NCBI GenBank assembly: GCA_022779365.1
Contig: JALFSI010000034.1
Coordinates: 27,626-91,625, forward strand
Length of the DNA: 64,000 nt
Reading direction: 5' to 3'
Origin: CAG-170 sp022779365
GTDB lineage: Bacteria; Bacillota; Clostridia; Oscillospirales; Oscillospiraceae
Part shown: positions 42,934-50,345 of the stretch, piece after piece
Position numbering within the stretch: position 1 is the first letter of the stretch
Layout: each line of letters begins with the position of its first letter
Translations under genes and position numbers: made by a program
Notes under the pieces: model-generated
Seen by the model: the letters and a program-made list of their open reading frames with translations, nothing else
Told to the model about the DNA's origin: nothing
Database searches by the model: none

Positions 42934-43425
42934 GTGCTGTATATCTTTCTGACGCTGTTTGCCGCGGCGATCGTCGCGCTCGATCAGTGGACCAAGGCGC
43001 TCGCGGCGGCGCAGCTCACGGACGTCGTAGACGTGCTCATCCCCGGCTGGCTGGAGCTGCGCTACACCACGAACGACGGCATGGCGCTGTCGATGCTCTC
43101 GGGCGCGCGGTGGCTGTTTGTGGTGGTGGGCGTGCTGTTCGTGGCGCTCGTCATCTGGGCGGTGGCAAAAAAGCACATCACGAAAAAGCCGGAGCTGTGG
43201 TGCATCGCCGCGATCACCGGCGGCGCGATCGGCAATCTCATCGACCGCGTTGCCACCGGCAAGGTCATCGACATGATCTGCGTGCCGTGGTTTTCCACGT
43301 TTAACGTCGCGGATATTTTCATCACCGTCCCGGCGGTCCTTCTGATCCTGTACATTCTGATCTTTGACCGCGAATTTTTGTCCGACAAGCCGAAAAAGGA
43401 CGCCAGCCATGACGATCCTGCCTGA
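42934..43425 (+). CDS. lspA: Lipoprotein signal peptidase (signal peptidase II)
   Basis: 163 residues, four membrane helices. Catalytic Asp pair in GNLIDRVATGKVIDM and FNVADIFI; the earlier TNDGMALSML is the NxGxAF-type motif. Cleaves lipid-modified prolipoproteins such as the one at 594. GTG start 42934 with AAGGAGG 7 nt upstream. Overlaps the next gene by 17 bp, the common lspA-rluD pairing. Confidence 0.94.
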   Translation: MLYIFLTLFAAAIVALDQWTKALAAAQLTDVVDVLIPGWLELRYTTNDGMALSMLSGARWLFVVVGVLFVALVIWAVAKKHITKKPELWCIAAITGGAIGNLIDRVATGKVIDMICVPWFSTFNVADIFITVPAVLLILYILIFDREFLSDKPKKDASHDDPA

Positions 43426-44311
43426 CCGCGCGGACGAGCGCGTGGACGCGTGCATCGCGCGCCTTGCGCCCGGCATCTCCCGCAGTGCCGCGCAGCGGCT
43501 GTGCGAGGACGGGCAGGTACTGCTCAACGGCGCGGCGGCAAAGAAAAACGCCCGCGTCGCCCCCGGCGACGTGCTGGAGCTGACGCTCCCCGAGCCGCAG
43601 CCCACGCAGGCGCAGGCGGAGGATATTCCGCTGGACGTTGCGTATGAGGACGCGGACGTGATCGTCATCAACAAGCCCAAGGGTCTGGTCGTGCACCCCG
43701 CCGCGGGGCACTGGGAGGGGACGCTCGTCAACGCCCTGCTGCATCACTGCCGCGACTCGCTCTCCGGCGTGGGCGGTGCGCTGCGCCCCGGCATCGTCCA
43801 CCGCATCGACAAGGACACGTCCGGGCTGCTCATCGTGGCGAAAAACGACTTTGCGCACCAGAAGCTCGCCGCGCAGCTTCAGGATCACACGCTTGCGCGT
43901 ACCTATGTGTGCATCGTCTGCGGCAAGCTCCGCGAGGACGCGGGCACGGTCAGCGCCCCCATTGCGCGCGATAAAAACGACCGCAAAAAAATGGCAGTCC
44001 GCGCCGATGGCAAGCCTGCCGTGACGCACTGGCAGGTGCTCGCGCGCTATCCGGGCTATACCTATGTGCAGTGCAAGCTTGAAACCGGGCGCACGCACCA
44101 GATCCGCGTGCACATGGCGTCGCTCGGGCATCCGATCCTGGGCGACACCGTCTACGGGCACAAAAAGCCGGAACTGGGACAAAATACCCAGTGCCTCCAC
44201 GCAAAAGAGCTGACGTTCCGCCATCCCAGAACGGATGAGCCGGTCACCGTGACGTGCCCCCTGCCGGAGGAATTTGCGCGCGTGCTGCAAGTGCTGGAGC
44301 ATAAAAAGTAA
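43409..44311 (+). CDS. RluA/RluD-family 23S rRNA pseudouridine synthase
   Basis: 300 residues. N-terminal S4 RNA-binding domain (RADERVDACIARLAPG, then SAAQRLCEDGQVLLNG) and a catalytic domain with the Asp in HRIDKDTSGLLIVAKN, followed by RTYVCIVCG and GRTHQIRVHMASLGHPI. Isomerises uridines in 23S rRNA, probably at RluD sites (1911/1915/1917). ATG 43409 lies inside lspA with AAAGGA before it; the TTG at 43364 is rejected. Confidence 0.93.
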   Translation: MTILPDRADERVDACIARLAPGISRSAAQRLCEDGQVLLNGAAAKKNARVAPGDVLELTLPEPQPTQAQAEDIPLDVAYEDADVIVINKPKGLVVHPAAGHWEGTLVNALLHHCRDSLSGVGGALRPGIVHRIDKDTSGLLIVAKNDFAHQKLAAQLQDHTLARTYVCIVCGKLREDAGTVSAPIARDKNDRKKMAVRADGKPAVTHWQVLARYPGYTYVQCKLETGRTHQIRVHMASLGHPILGDTVYGHKKPELGQNTQCLHAKELTFRHPRTDEPVTVTCPLPEEFARVLQVLEHKK

Positions 44312-44317
44312 GAAGAA

Positions 44318-44350
44318 CCCCCGCCGGGCAAAGCCCGGCGGGGGATTTTT
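44318..44350 (+). terminator. Terminator after the lspA/rluD-family pair
   Basis: CCCCCGCCGGGC / GCCCGGCGGGGG then ATTTTT. Confidence 0.9.
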
Positions 44351-44423
44351 GTGCGTATTGAAAGTTGGACTGCGTCAAAGCCTCCCCTTGGTCTTCTGCA
44401 AGCCCGTCAGCATGGTGCACACC

Positions 44424-44541
44424 CTTGCCTCCCCCTTTGGGGGAGGTGTCCGAGCGCAGCGAAGGACGGAGAGGGTCAACAGCGACCATACCGACCCTCT
44501 CAGTCGCCTGCGGCGACAGCTCTCCCAAAGGGAGAGCCAAG
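44424..44541. repeat. Type A MITE-like repeat, copy 4
   Basis: CTTGCCTCCCCCTTT...TCCGAGCGCAGCGA, centre GGAGAGGGT, single right arm GACAGCTCTCCC...GAGAGCCAAG. Joined by GCACTTGCACAATTCGGCGC and CTGCCGCAAAAG to an inverted type C unit. Confidence 0.75.
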
Positions 44542-44579
44542 GCACTTGCACAATTCGGCGCTGCCGCAAAAGAAACGCC

Positions 44580-44615
44580 GGGAGAGGCAAGCCCCGCCCT
44601 TGCGTTACGACTAAA
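44580..44615. repeat. Type C palindromic repeat
   Basis: GGGAGAGGCAAGCCCCGCCC then TTGCGTTACGACT, abutting the pdxK stop. Confidence 0.5.
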
Positions 44616-44616
44616 A

Positions 44617-45459
44617 TTATTCCCCCAGCCTTCGCATGAGCCACGGCAGCGCCAATTCAAATTTCACGCCGTACCAATGTTCGGGGTCATCCATGGTTTT
44701 TCTAATGCACTCCAGCGTAAAATCGGCGGCGAGCCTGGCGGCTTCAAACGCGCTTTGCCCGCGCAGGTACGCGCCGGTGAAGGCGGCGGTGAAAATGTCG
44801 CCCGTGCCGTGGCAGACGCGCTCCACGCGCGCGTGCGTATAGAGCTGAAACGCGTCCGACGTGCGCACGGCGACGCCCGTGGTCTGATCGTCCCGGCGGA
44901 CGCCGGTGAGCACGACCGTTTTCGCGCCGCGCGCGAGCAGTGCGTCGGTCAGCTCCCGCGCATACGCTTCCTCACATACCTTGCGGTACGGCAGCCCCGT
45001 CAGCAGCGCCGCCTCGGTGAGATTCGGCAGGATCACATCCGCCGAAAACGCCAGCCGTGCCATCGCGGGCACGAGCGCCTCCGGCAGACCCGCATACAAG
45101 CGCCCGCCGTCCGCCATCGCCGGATCGACGATGCGCACGCCGCCCGGCAGCAGCAGGTCCTCCATCAGCGCCAGCACATCCGCCACCTGCCGGGGGCTGC
45201 CGAGATAGCCGGTGCAGACCGCCGAAAAGCGGATGCCCTCGTGCCTCCAATGCGCGCAGATGGCGGGGATGTCGTCGCTCAGGTCGCGGAAGGTGTAGCC
45301 CGAGCCCGCGAAGCACCCGCCCGTGTGCGTGGAGAGCACTGCCGTGGGCAGCACCGCCGTTTCCAGACCGCACACGGACAAAATGGGCAGCGCCGCCGTG
45401 AGCGAGCACTGCCCCACGCAGGAAATATCCTGCACGCTTAAAATGCGCCGGTACGCCAT
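44617..45459 (-). CDS. pdxK: Pyridoxamine/pyridoxal kinase (PfkB superfamily)
   Basis: 280 residues. RILSVQDISCVGQCSLTAALPIL at the start, the lid region TVVLTGVRRDDQTTGV and the anion-hole motif GTGDIFTAAFTGAYL near the C-terminus, as in PdxK/PdxY/ThiD kinases. Phosphorylates B6 vitamers. The ATG overlaps the stop of the ECF gene (TGATG), so it is coupled to the transporter. Hydroxymethylpyrimidine kinase is possible by fold but less likely next to PdxR. Confidence 0.88.
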   Translation of the reverse strand: MAYRRILSVQDISCVGQCSLTAALPILSVCGLETAVLPTAVLSTHTGGCFAGSGYTFRDLSDDIPAICAHWRHEGIRFSAVCTGYLGSPRQVADVLALMEDLLLPGGVRIVDPAMADGGRLYAGLPEALVPAMARLAFSADVILPNLTEAALLTGLPYRKVCEEAYARELTDALLARGAKTVVLTGVRRDDQTTGVAVRTSDAFQLYTHARVERVCHGTGDIFTAAFTGAYLRGQSAFEAARLAADFTLECIRKTMDDPEHWYGVKFELALPWLMRRLGE

Positions 45460-46016
45460 CACAGCTTTTTAAGAAGCCCCGCGTTTTTGAGCGCCGGACG
45501 CACGGCGGCGTACAGGATCGGCGCGGCGATGAACGCGGCGACGGCGTTGATGAGCGAGGCGGGGAGCTTGGAGAGCATGGTCGCCCACGTCGTATCCATC
45601 GGGTAGCCGTAGACAAAGCGCTGGTAGATGAACGTTTTGAGCATATACAGCACCACATAGCTCAGCGCGCCCGCGATGCTGCCAAGGACGACGCGCGCGT
45701 GCAGCCCCTTGCCCTCTTTTTTCGGCTGCGCGAGCATCACGCACACCCACGCCATGGCAAATTTCGACACGAACGTGATGAGGCAGTTCGCAAGATCATA
45801 GCCGCCGAACAGCGCGTCATAGAGCGCCGAGCCGAGACCCGCCGCCAGCCCGCCGAACACGGGACCCAGCAGCATACCCGACAGCAGGCACATCGCGTTT
45901 GCAAAATGCACCTTCGAGCCCAGCAGCGGGAAGCGCAGGAACGTGACGACGCAGACGATCGCCGCCATGACAGCCGTGAACGTAATTCTGTAAATACTCT
46001 GATTCTCTTTCTTCAT
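45459..46016 (-). CDS. ECF transporter S component, probably for vitamin B6
   Basis: 185 residues with six predicted membrane helices; the opening KENQSIYRITFTAVMAAIVCVVTFLRFP and KVHFANAMCLLSGMLLGPVFGG are typical of S components, which bind a vitamin and use the shared EcfAA'T module (not in this window). Co-transcribed with pyridoxal kinase and divergent from pdxR, so pyridoxal/pyridoxine is the likely ligand (PdxU-type; inferred from context). SD AGGAGG. Confidence 0.87.
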   Translation of the reverse strand: MKKENQSIYRITFTAVMAAIVCVVTFLRFPLLGSKVHFANAMCLLSGMLLGPVFGGLAAGLGSALYDALFGGYDLANCLITFVSKFAMAWVCVMLAQPKKEGKGLHARVVLGSIAGALSYVVLYMLKTFIYQRFVYGYPMDTTWATMLSKLPASLINAVAAFIAAPILYAAVRPALKNAGLLKKL

Positions 46017-46040
46017 GGGGTATCCTCCTGACGATAGGGC

Positions 46041-46069
46041 TTGACAACCTGCCCCTCTGTGCCTATGAT
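46041..46069 (+). promoter_or_regulatory. Sigma-A promoter of pdxR
   Basis: TTGACA, 17-bp spacer, TATGAT (46064-46069). A minus-strand TATAAT (46068-46073) overlaps its -10 and would serve the pdxK/ECF operon, with a poor -35. Confidence 0.8.
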
Positions 46070-46081
46070 TATAGCGGAAAC

Positions 46082-46101
46082 TGGCATTTTAGGAATTGCC
46101 A
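46082..46101. promoter_or_regulatory. Inverted repeat in the pdxR/ECF intergenic region
   Basis: TGGCA-N10-TGCCA, over the -35 region of the ECF promoter and in the pdxR leader; a candidate operator. Confidence 0.45.
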
Positions 46102-46130
46102 AAACTATAATATTTTACAGGGTCAGTTTT

Positions 46131-47519
46131 ATGATACGGACATACGAACTTGAGCACGGCGGCAAAACGCCGCTGTATGAACAGCTCTACCGCGCCATCC
46201 GACAGGAGCTGCTCACCGGCGCGATCGCGGGCGGGGAGCGGCTGCCGTCCAAGCGCGCGCTGGCGGAGCACCTGTCCGTGAGCAAGATCACGGTGGAGAC
46301 CGCCTACGCGCAGCTCCTCGCCGAGGGCTACATCACCGCGCGGCAGCGCTCCGGCTACTACGCCGAGCATCTCGCGCCGCTACCCGCGCCGGCAGCCACA
46401 CCGCCGGTGCAGAGCGCACCCGCTCCCGCCCCGGCGGAGACCGCCGAAACGCCGTCGGCGGCGCTGTTTCCGTTTTCGGTGTGGGCGCGGCTGATGCGCA
46501 CGGTGCTGCTGGAGGACCGACCGGCGCTGCTGGAGAGCGTGCCCGGCGCGGGCGTGTGGGCGCTGCGCTGCGCCATTGCAGCGGAGTTCGGCAGGCTGCG
46601 CGGGATGAGGGTCGCGCCGGAGCAGGTGTTCATCGGCTCCGGCACGGAGTATTTTTACAACCTGCTCATTCAGTTTCTGGGGCGCACGCGGCGCTACGGC
46701 GCGGAGCTGCTGGGTCACCGCAAGCTCGCGCGCGTGTATTGCGCAAACGGCGTAGTGGTCTGCCCGCTCGCGATGGATGGCGACGGCGTGCTGCCGCAGG
46801 CGCTGCGGGAGAGCGGCGCGCAGGTGCTGCACATCTCGCCCGCGCACCAGTACCCCACCGGCGCGGTGATGCCCATTGCGCGGCGGCAGCAAATTCTGCG
46901 CTGGCTGGCGGAGGACGCGGAGCGCTGGGTGATCGAGGACGATTTTGACGCCGAGTTCCGCTTTTCGGGTCTGCCCATCCCGCCGCTTCAGAGCATGGAC
47001 CCCTGCGGGCGCGTTTTATATCTCAATACGTTTTCCAAAACGCTCTCGCCGTCGCTGCGCATCAGCTATCTCATCCTGCCGCGGCAGCTTCTGCCGCGCT
47101 GGCAGCAGACGATGGGCTTTTACAGCTGCACCGTGCCGTCGTTCGAGCAGTTCACGCTGGCGCGGTTTTTATCCGGCGGGTGGTTTGAAAAGCACCTGAC
47201 GCGGGCAAAAAAATATTATCGCGCCGTGCGTGAGCAGCTTCTGGCGCAGCTCGCTGCGCCGCCGTGCGCCGGGCGGTTCGCCGTGCTGGGCGCGGGCGCG
47301 GGGCTGCATCTGCTGCTGCGCGTGCGCACGGCGCTGCCGGATGAGCGTCTGGCGGAATTCCTGGAGCAAGCCGGATTGGAAGCGGAGCTTCTCAGCTCTT
47401 TTTATCTGCAAGCGCCGCCGGAGTCGGCGCGGGGCTGCATCGTGCTGCACTATGCCGACCTCCGCCCCGAGACGGCAGGCGCGGCGCTCACGCGTCTGTG
47501 CGCGCTGCTGCCTGAATAA
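46131..47519 (+). CDS. pdxR: PdxR/MocR-type regulator (GntR helix-turn-helix fused to aminotransferase domain)
   Basis: 462 residues. Winged HTH at ~8-75 (PLYEQLYRAIRQELLTG, RLPSKRALAEHLSVSKITV), a linker, then a class I aminotransferase-like domain with FIGSGTEYFYN and PLP lysine in NTFSKTLSPSLRISYL. MocR proteins sense PLP and control B6 genes. Divergent from the pdxK/ECF operon. ATG 46131 replaces the longer frame start at 46041, which lies on the promoter. The 3' end overlaps spoIIP by 32 bp. Confidence 0.92.
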   Translation: MIRTYELEHGGKTPLYEQLYRAIRQELLTGAIAGGERLPSKRALAEHLSVSKITVETAYAQLLAEGYITARQRSGYYAEHLAPLPAPAATPPVQSAPAPAPAETAETPSAALFPFSVWARLMRTVLLEDRPALLESVPGAGVWALRCAIAAEFGRLRGMRVAPEQVFIGSGTEYFYNLLIQFLGRTRRYGAELLGHRKLARVYCANGVVVCPLAMDGDGVLPQALRESGAQVLHISPAHQYPTGAVMPIARRQQILRWLAEDAERWVIEDDFDAEFRFSGLPIPPLQSMDPCGRVLYLNTFSKTLSPSLRISYLILPRQLLPRWQQTMGFYSCTVPSFEQFTLARFLSGGWFEKHLTRAKKYYRAVREQLLAQLAAPPCAGRFAVLGAGAGLHLLLRVRTALPDERLAEFLEQAGLEAELLSSFYLQAPPESARGCIVLHYADLRPETAGAALTRLCALLPE

Positions 47520-48492
47520 ATTCCGCCACGCCCTGCGCAAAATACCGCCCCGCGCGGATCGCCTCGGGCAGCGTGTTGCCCGCCGCGCCGAACTCCGCCA
47601 GCAGCGCACCGGGGCTGGTGTGCGCGTTAAAGCGCTCAGTGCGCAGGTCGATCGGGCGGCAGAGACCGGGATCGCTGCGATTTAGAAGTGCCTGTAATTT
47701 GAGGGCGTTGGCGAGATTTTCGCGCCAGTGCGGGTGCTCCAGACCGCCCTCGTCCGTGCCGACGACGAGCATGACCTGTGCGCAGCGCTCGCCATCCAGC
47801 TCCGTCGTGTAGCACACCTGCGTGCCGTCGGGGTTTTCCACCGCGTCGCGGTGAACATCCAGCACCATCTGGATGGACGGATACCGCGCCAGATACCCCT
47901 CGATGGTCGTGAGCATCCGCGCATACGCGCCGCTGTACGCCGGGTCATCGTTGAGGGCGGTGTCGTGGATGGTCTCGATGCCCGCGTCCTCCAAAACCGC
48001 CTGGATCTCGCTCCCCACACGCAGGACGGAGCGCGTCTCGTCGCGCGTGCGATAGCGGTCGCTCGCCGTATAATCCCACGCGGGCGTCGGCGTATACGCC
48101 TCGCACGAGTGCGTGTGTACAATTAAGACCTTCGGTCCGTCCTGCGAGAAGTCGAGCGTAGTCGGCTGGCGCAGCAGTGCCCGCTTGTCCACGCTGTAGC
48201 TGCACGCGCCGGAAATATCAATGGCGTCCGCCTCGGCGTCGGTGAAGTCCGACACAGATCCGGCAGGCTCGTCCGGCAGTTCTTTGACGGCCTCCGGCGT
48301 GGGCTCTTCTTCGACCAGCGGCGTTTCGGCGGGCGCGTCCCGCTCCACGATGAGCGTCCAGACGGGCGCGGGCGCGGGCGTTTCGGCGTCCGTCTGCGCC
48401 GCGCCGTCCAGCCCCACCGCCACGGCGGCGCGGATGAGCGCGGCAAAGATCATCAGGGCGGCGCAGAAATTTTGCAGGCAGCGTTTGTTCAT
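47488..48492 (-). CDS. spoIIP: Stage II sporulation protein P
   Basis: 334 residues. A short N-terminal segment with a membrane helix (~8-28), a Pro/Glu-rich linker, and the SpoIIP amidase/endopeptidase domain: LIVHTHSCEAYTP, DVHRDAVENPDGT and EFGAAGNTLPEAI. With SpoIID and SpoIIM it degrades septal peptidoglycan during engulfment. SD GGGAGGAG. Convergent with pdxR and overlapping its end. No clear sigma-E promoter was seen. Confidence 0.93.
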   Translation of the reverse strand: MNKRCLQNFCAALMIFAALIRAAVAVGLDGAAQTDAETPAPAPVWTLIVERDAPAETPLVEEEPTPEAVKELPDEPAGSVSDFTDAEADAIDISGACSYSVDKRALLRQPTTLDFSQDGPKVLIVHTHSCEAYTPTPAWDYTASDRYRTRDETRSVLRVGSEIQAVLEDAGIETIHDTALNDDPAYSGAYARMLTTIEGYLARYPSIQMVLDVHRDAVENPDGTQVCYTTELDGERCAQVMLVVGTDEGGLEHPHWRENLANALKLQALLNRSDPGLCRPIDLRTERFNAHTSPGALLAEFGAAGNTLPEAIRAGRYFAQGVAEFIQAAARTDA

Positions 48493-48561
48493 ACGATCTC
48501 CTCCCGTTCCAGCTTATGGGCGTTTTGTGCAAAACAGACCGCATTTTTTAGCGCGTCCGTA

Positions 48562-48590
48562 TTGAATTTACCGTCCGTGTCGTATATAAT
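48562..48590 (+). promoter_or_regulatory. Sigma-A promoter of the MinD-like gene
   Basis: TTGAAT, 17-bp spacer, TATAAT (48585-48590). Confidence 0.85.
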
Positions 48591-48622
48591 AGTTTCATTC
48601 TGGACGGAAGGCGGGATGCGGC

Positions 48623-49360
48623 ATGGGCACAGTCCTGGCGGTGATCTCCGGCAAGGGCGGCACGGGCAAAACGTCGCTGTGCGCCGGGATCGCAAGCTGT
48701 CTGGCTGCCGATTCGCTGCGCGTGCTGTGCATCGACGCCGACCTGGGGCTGCGCAATCTGGACATCTCGCTGGGCATGAGCCAGGAGGCCGTGCTGCCGT
48801 TTACGGCGGTCATGCGCGGAGAATACGAGCTTCAGCAGGCGGCGGAGAGCGCCGTCATCCAGAATCTGTACCTGCTCACCGCGCCGGTCACGGAGCTGCC
48901 GGAGGGCATCGACCCCGCGCAGTTCGGCGCATTGCTGGAGACCGCGCGCGCCCAGTTCGACTGGGTGCTCATCGACGCCCCGGCTGGCGTGGGCGCGGGC
49001 TTTGCGCTGGCGACGCGCTTTGCGGACGAGGCTGTGGTGGTGTCGAATGGCGACCCGGCTTCCCTGCGGGACGCCGCGCACGCGACCGATCTTCTTTTGC
49101 AGGAGCGCACCATTCCCGCGCGGCTGATCGTCAACCGCGTGAGCGCGCGGATGTTCGGTAAAATGTGCGCCACCATCGACGACGTGATGGATACCGTTGG
49201 GCTGCCGCTGCTCGGCATCGTCCCGGAGGACGCAAGCGTTACGCTCGCGGCGGCAGAGGGTCTGCCGCTGGTGCAGTACACCGGGCGCGGCGCGGCGCGC
49301 GCGTGCCTGAACATCGCGCGGCGGCTGTGCGGCAAAAAAATGCCGCTGCTGCATCTCTAA
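48623..49360 (+). CDS. MinD/ParA-family ATPase
   Basis: 245 residues. Deviant Walker A ISGKGGTGKTSLCAG at ~8-22, CIDADLGLRNLDISLG, switch region VLIDAPAGVGAG and IVNRV. The order is that of MinD. The C-terminus (ARACLNIARRLCGKKMPLL) is basic and could act as a membrane-targeting helix. No MinC, MinE or DivIVA is adjacent, so the role may be septum placement or another ParA-type positioning task. The start at ATG 48623 has only a moderate SD. Followed by mgsA. Confidence 0.85.
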   Translation: MGTVLAVISGKGGTGKTSLCAGIASCLAADSLRVLCIDADLGLRNLDISLGMSQEAVLPFTAVMRGEYELQQAAESAVIQNLYLLTAPVTELPEGIDPAQFGALLETARAQFDWVLIDAPAGVGAGFALATRFADEAVVVSNGDPASLRDAAHATDLLLQERTIPARLIVNRVSARMFGKMCATIDDVMDTVGLPLLGIVPEDASVTLAAAEGLPLVQYTGRGAARACLNIARRLCGKKMPLLHL

Positions 49361-49411
49361 ATTCTGAAATTCTCATTCTATAAATATTGCATCGACGGAA
49401 AGGAGCTTCTT

Positions 49412-49828
49412 ATGAATATCACCCTGATGGCACATGATAAGAAAAAAGAGCTGATGGTCCAGTTCTGCACCGCCTATAAAAGCGTTCTTTCCAAGCACAG
49501 TCTCTCCGCTACGGCGGCGACCGGGCGGCTGGTGTCCGAGGCGACGGGGCTGCCGGTGTCGCTGTTTTTGTCGAAAAATCAGGGCGGGCATCAGCAGATC
49601 GACGCGCGTATCGCGTATAACGAGATCGACCTCGTGCTGATGTTCTCCGACCCCAACGACAACGACCCGTGGGAGGATCAGCGCCTGATCCGCACGCTCC
49701 ACCTGTGCGACACCTATAACGTCCCGTGCGCAACGAACCTCGCGTCGGCGGAAATGCTGATCTTGGGTCTCCAGCGCGGCGACCTCGACTGGCGTATGGT
49801 CAACCGCCAGAACCGCGGACTTCGCTAA
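49412..49828 (+). CDS. mgsA: Methylglyoxal synthase
   Basis: 138 residues, normal length. NITLMAHDKKKELMVQFC, TAATGRLVSEATG, GGHQQIDARIAYNEIDLVLMFSDP and the C-terminal PCATNLASAEMLI are family landmarks with the catalytic Asp residues. Turns dihydroxyacetone phosphate into methylglyoxal, an overflow route under sugar-phosphate stress. SD AAAGGAG. 51 bp after the MinD-like gene; the T-box leader begins about 10 bp after its stop. Confidence 0.95.
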   Translation: MNITLMAHDKKKELMVQFCTAYKSVLSKHSLSATAATGRLVSEATGLPVSLFLSKNQGGHQQIDARIAYNEIDLVLMFSDPNDNDPWEDQRLIRTLHLCDTYNVPCATNLASAEMLILGLQRGDLDWRMVNRQNRGLR

Positions 49829-49837
49829 AAGTTCATC

Positions 49838-50090
49838 ATCGCTGTGACGCGGAAGCAGTACCGCCGGACGCCGGTCAGAGAGGGGAGCAGTTGCTGAAAG
49901 CTCCCTGCGGCAGCGGGCGCGAAGGACATCCGCCGAGCGCGCGTATAAGGCGCACCGCGCCGAAATCGCCGGACGCCGCCCCGAAACAGGCGGCATACAA
50001 GGGAGGGGAAGCCCCTCTGAACCTGGGTGGCACCACGAAGCAACGATGCTCTCGTCCCATGGATATGGGGTGGGAGTATCTTTTTTCGCA
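49838..50090 (+). ncRNA. T-box riboswitch in front of hisS-aspS
   Basis: Stem I parts: GACGCGGAAGCAGTACC, the CAGAGAGGGG...TTGCTGAAAGCTCCC apical arm, and specifier side GAAGGACATCCGCC. The T-box core GGGTGGCACCACG lies at 50025-50037, and a terminator hairpin CTCGTCCCAT / ATGGGGTGGGAG plus TTTTTT at 50051-50086. Binding uncharged tRNA favours the antiterminator. The specifier is GAC (Asp, 49925-49927), overlapping CAT (His, 49927-49929). T-box base C31 in TGGC would pair with a G73 tRNA, as in tRNA-Asp. Confidence 0.88.
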
Positions 50091-50113
50091 AATCTGTCAG
50101 AACGGCACGCACT

Positions 50114-50273
50114 CTTGCCTCTCCCTTTGGGAGAGGTGTCCGAGCGCAGCGAGGACGGAGAGGGTCAACAAGGAAGACCCTCTCAGTCAGCTTCGCTGAC
50201 AGCTCTCCCAGAGGGAGAGCCAAGCACCCTCTCAGTCAGCTTCGCTGACAGCTCTCCCAAAGGGAGAGCCAAG
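50114..50273. repeat. Type A MITE-like repeat, copy 5, inside the hisS leader
   Basis: CTTGCCTCTCCCTTT...TCCGAGCGCAGCGA, centre GGAGAGGGT, then two right arms GACAGCTCTCCC...GAGAGCCAAG. It lies between the T-box terminator and the hisS SD, so it is transcribed into the hisS mRNA. Confidence 0.75.
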
Positions 50274-50345
50274 GCACTTCTGCGAATCGCCGCTGCTCAA
50301 AAAACAACATAACCAGGAAACAAATGATATAAAAGAGGTAACACT

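Noticed and set aside
40309..43731. 1140-codon minus-strand open frame across four genes
   Set aside because: Shadow of holB-operon genes whose plus-strand products are clear families.
50114..50273. Tandem repeats as a CRISPR array
   Set aside because: Only two arms, no regular spacers, and the same unit is scattered between genes.
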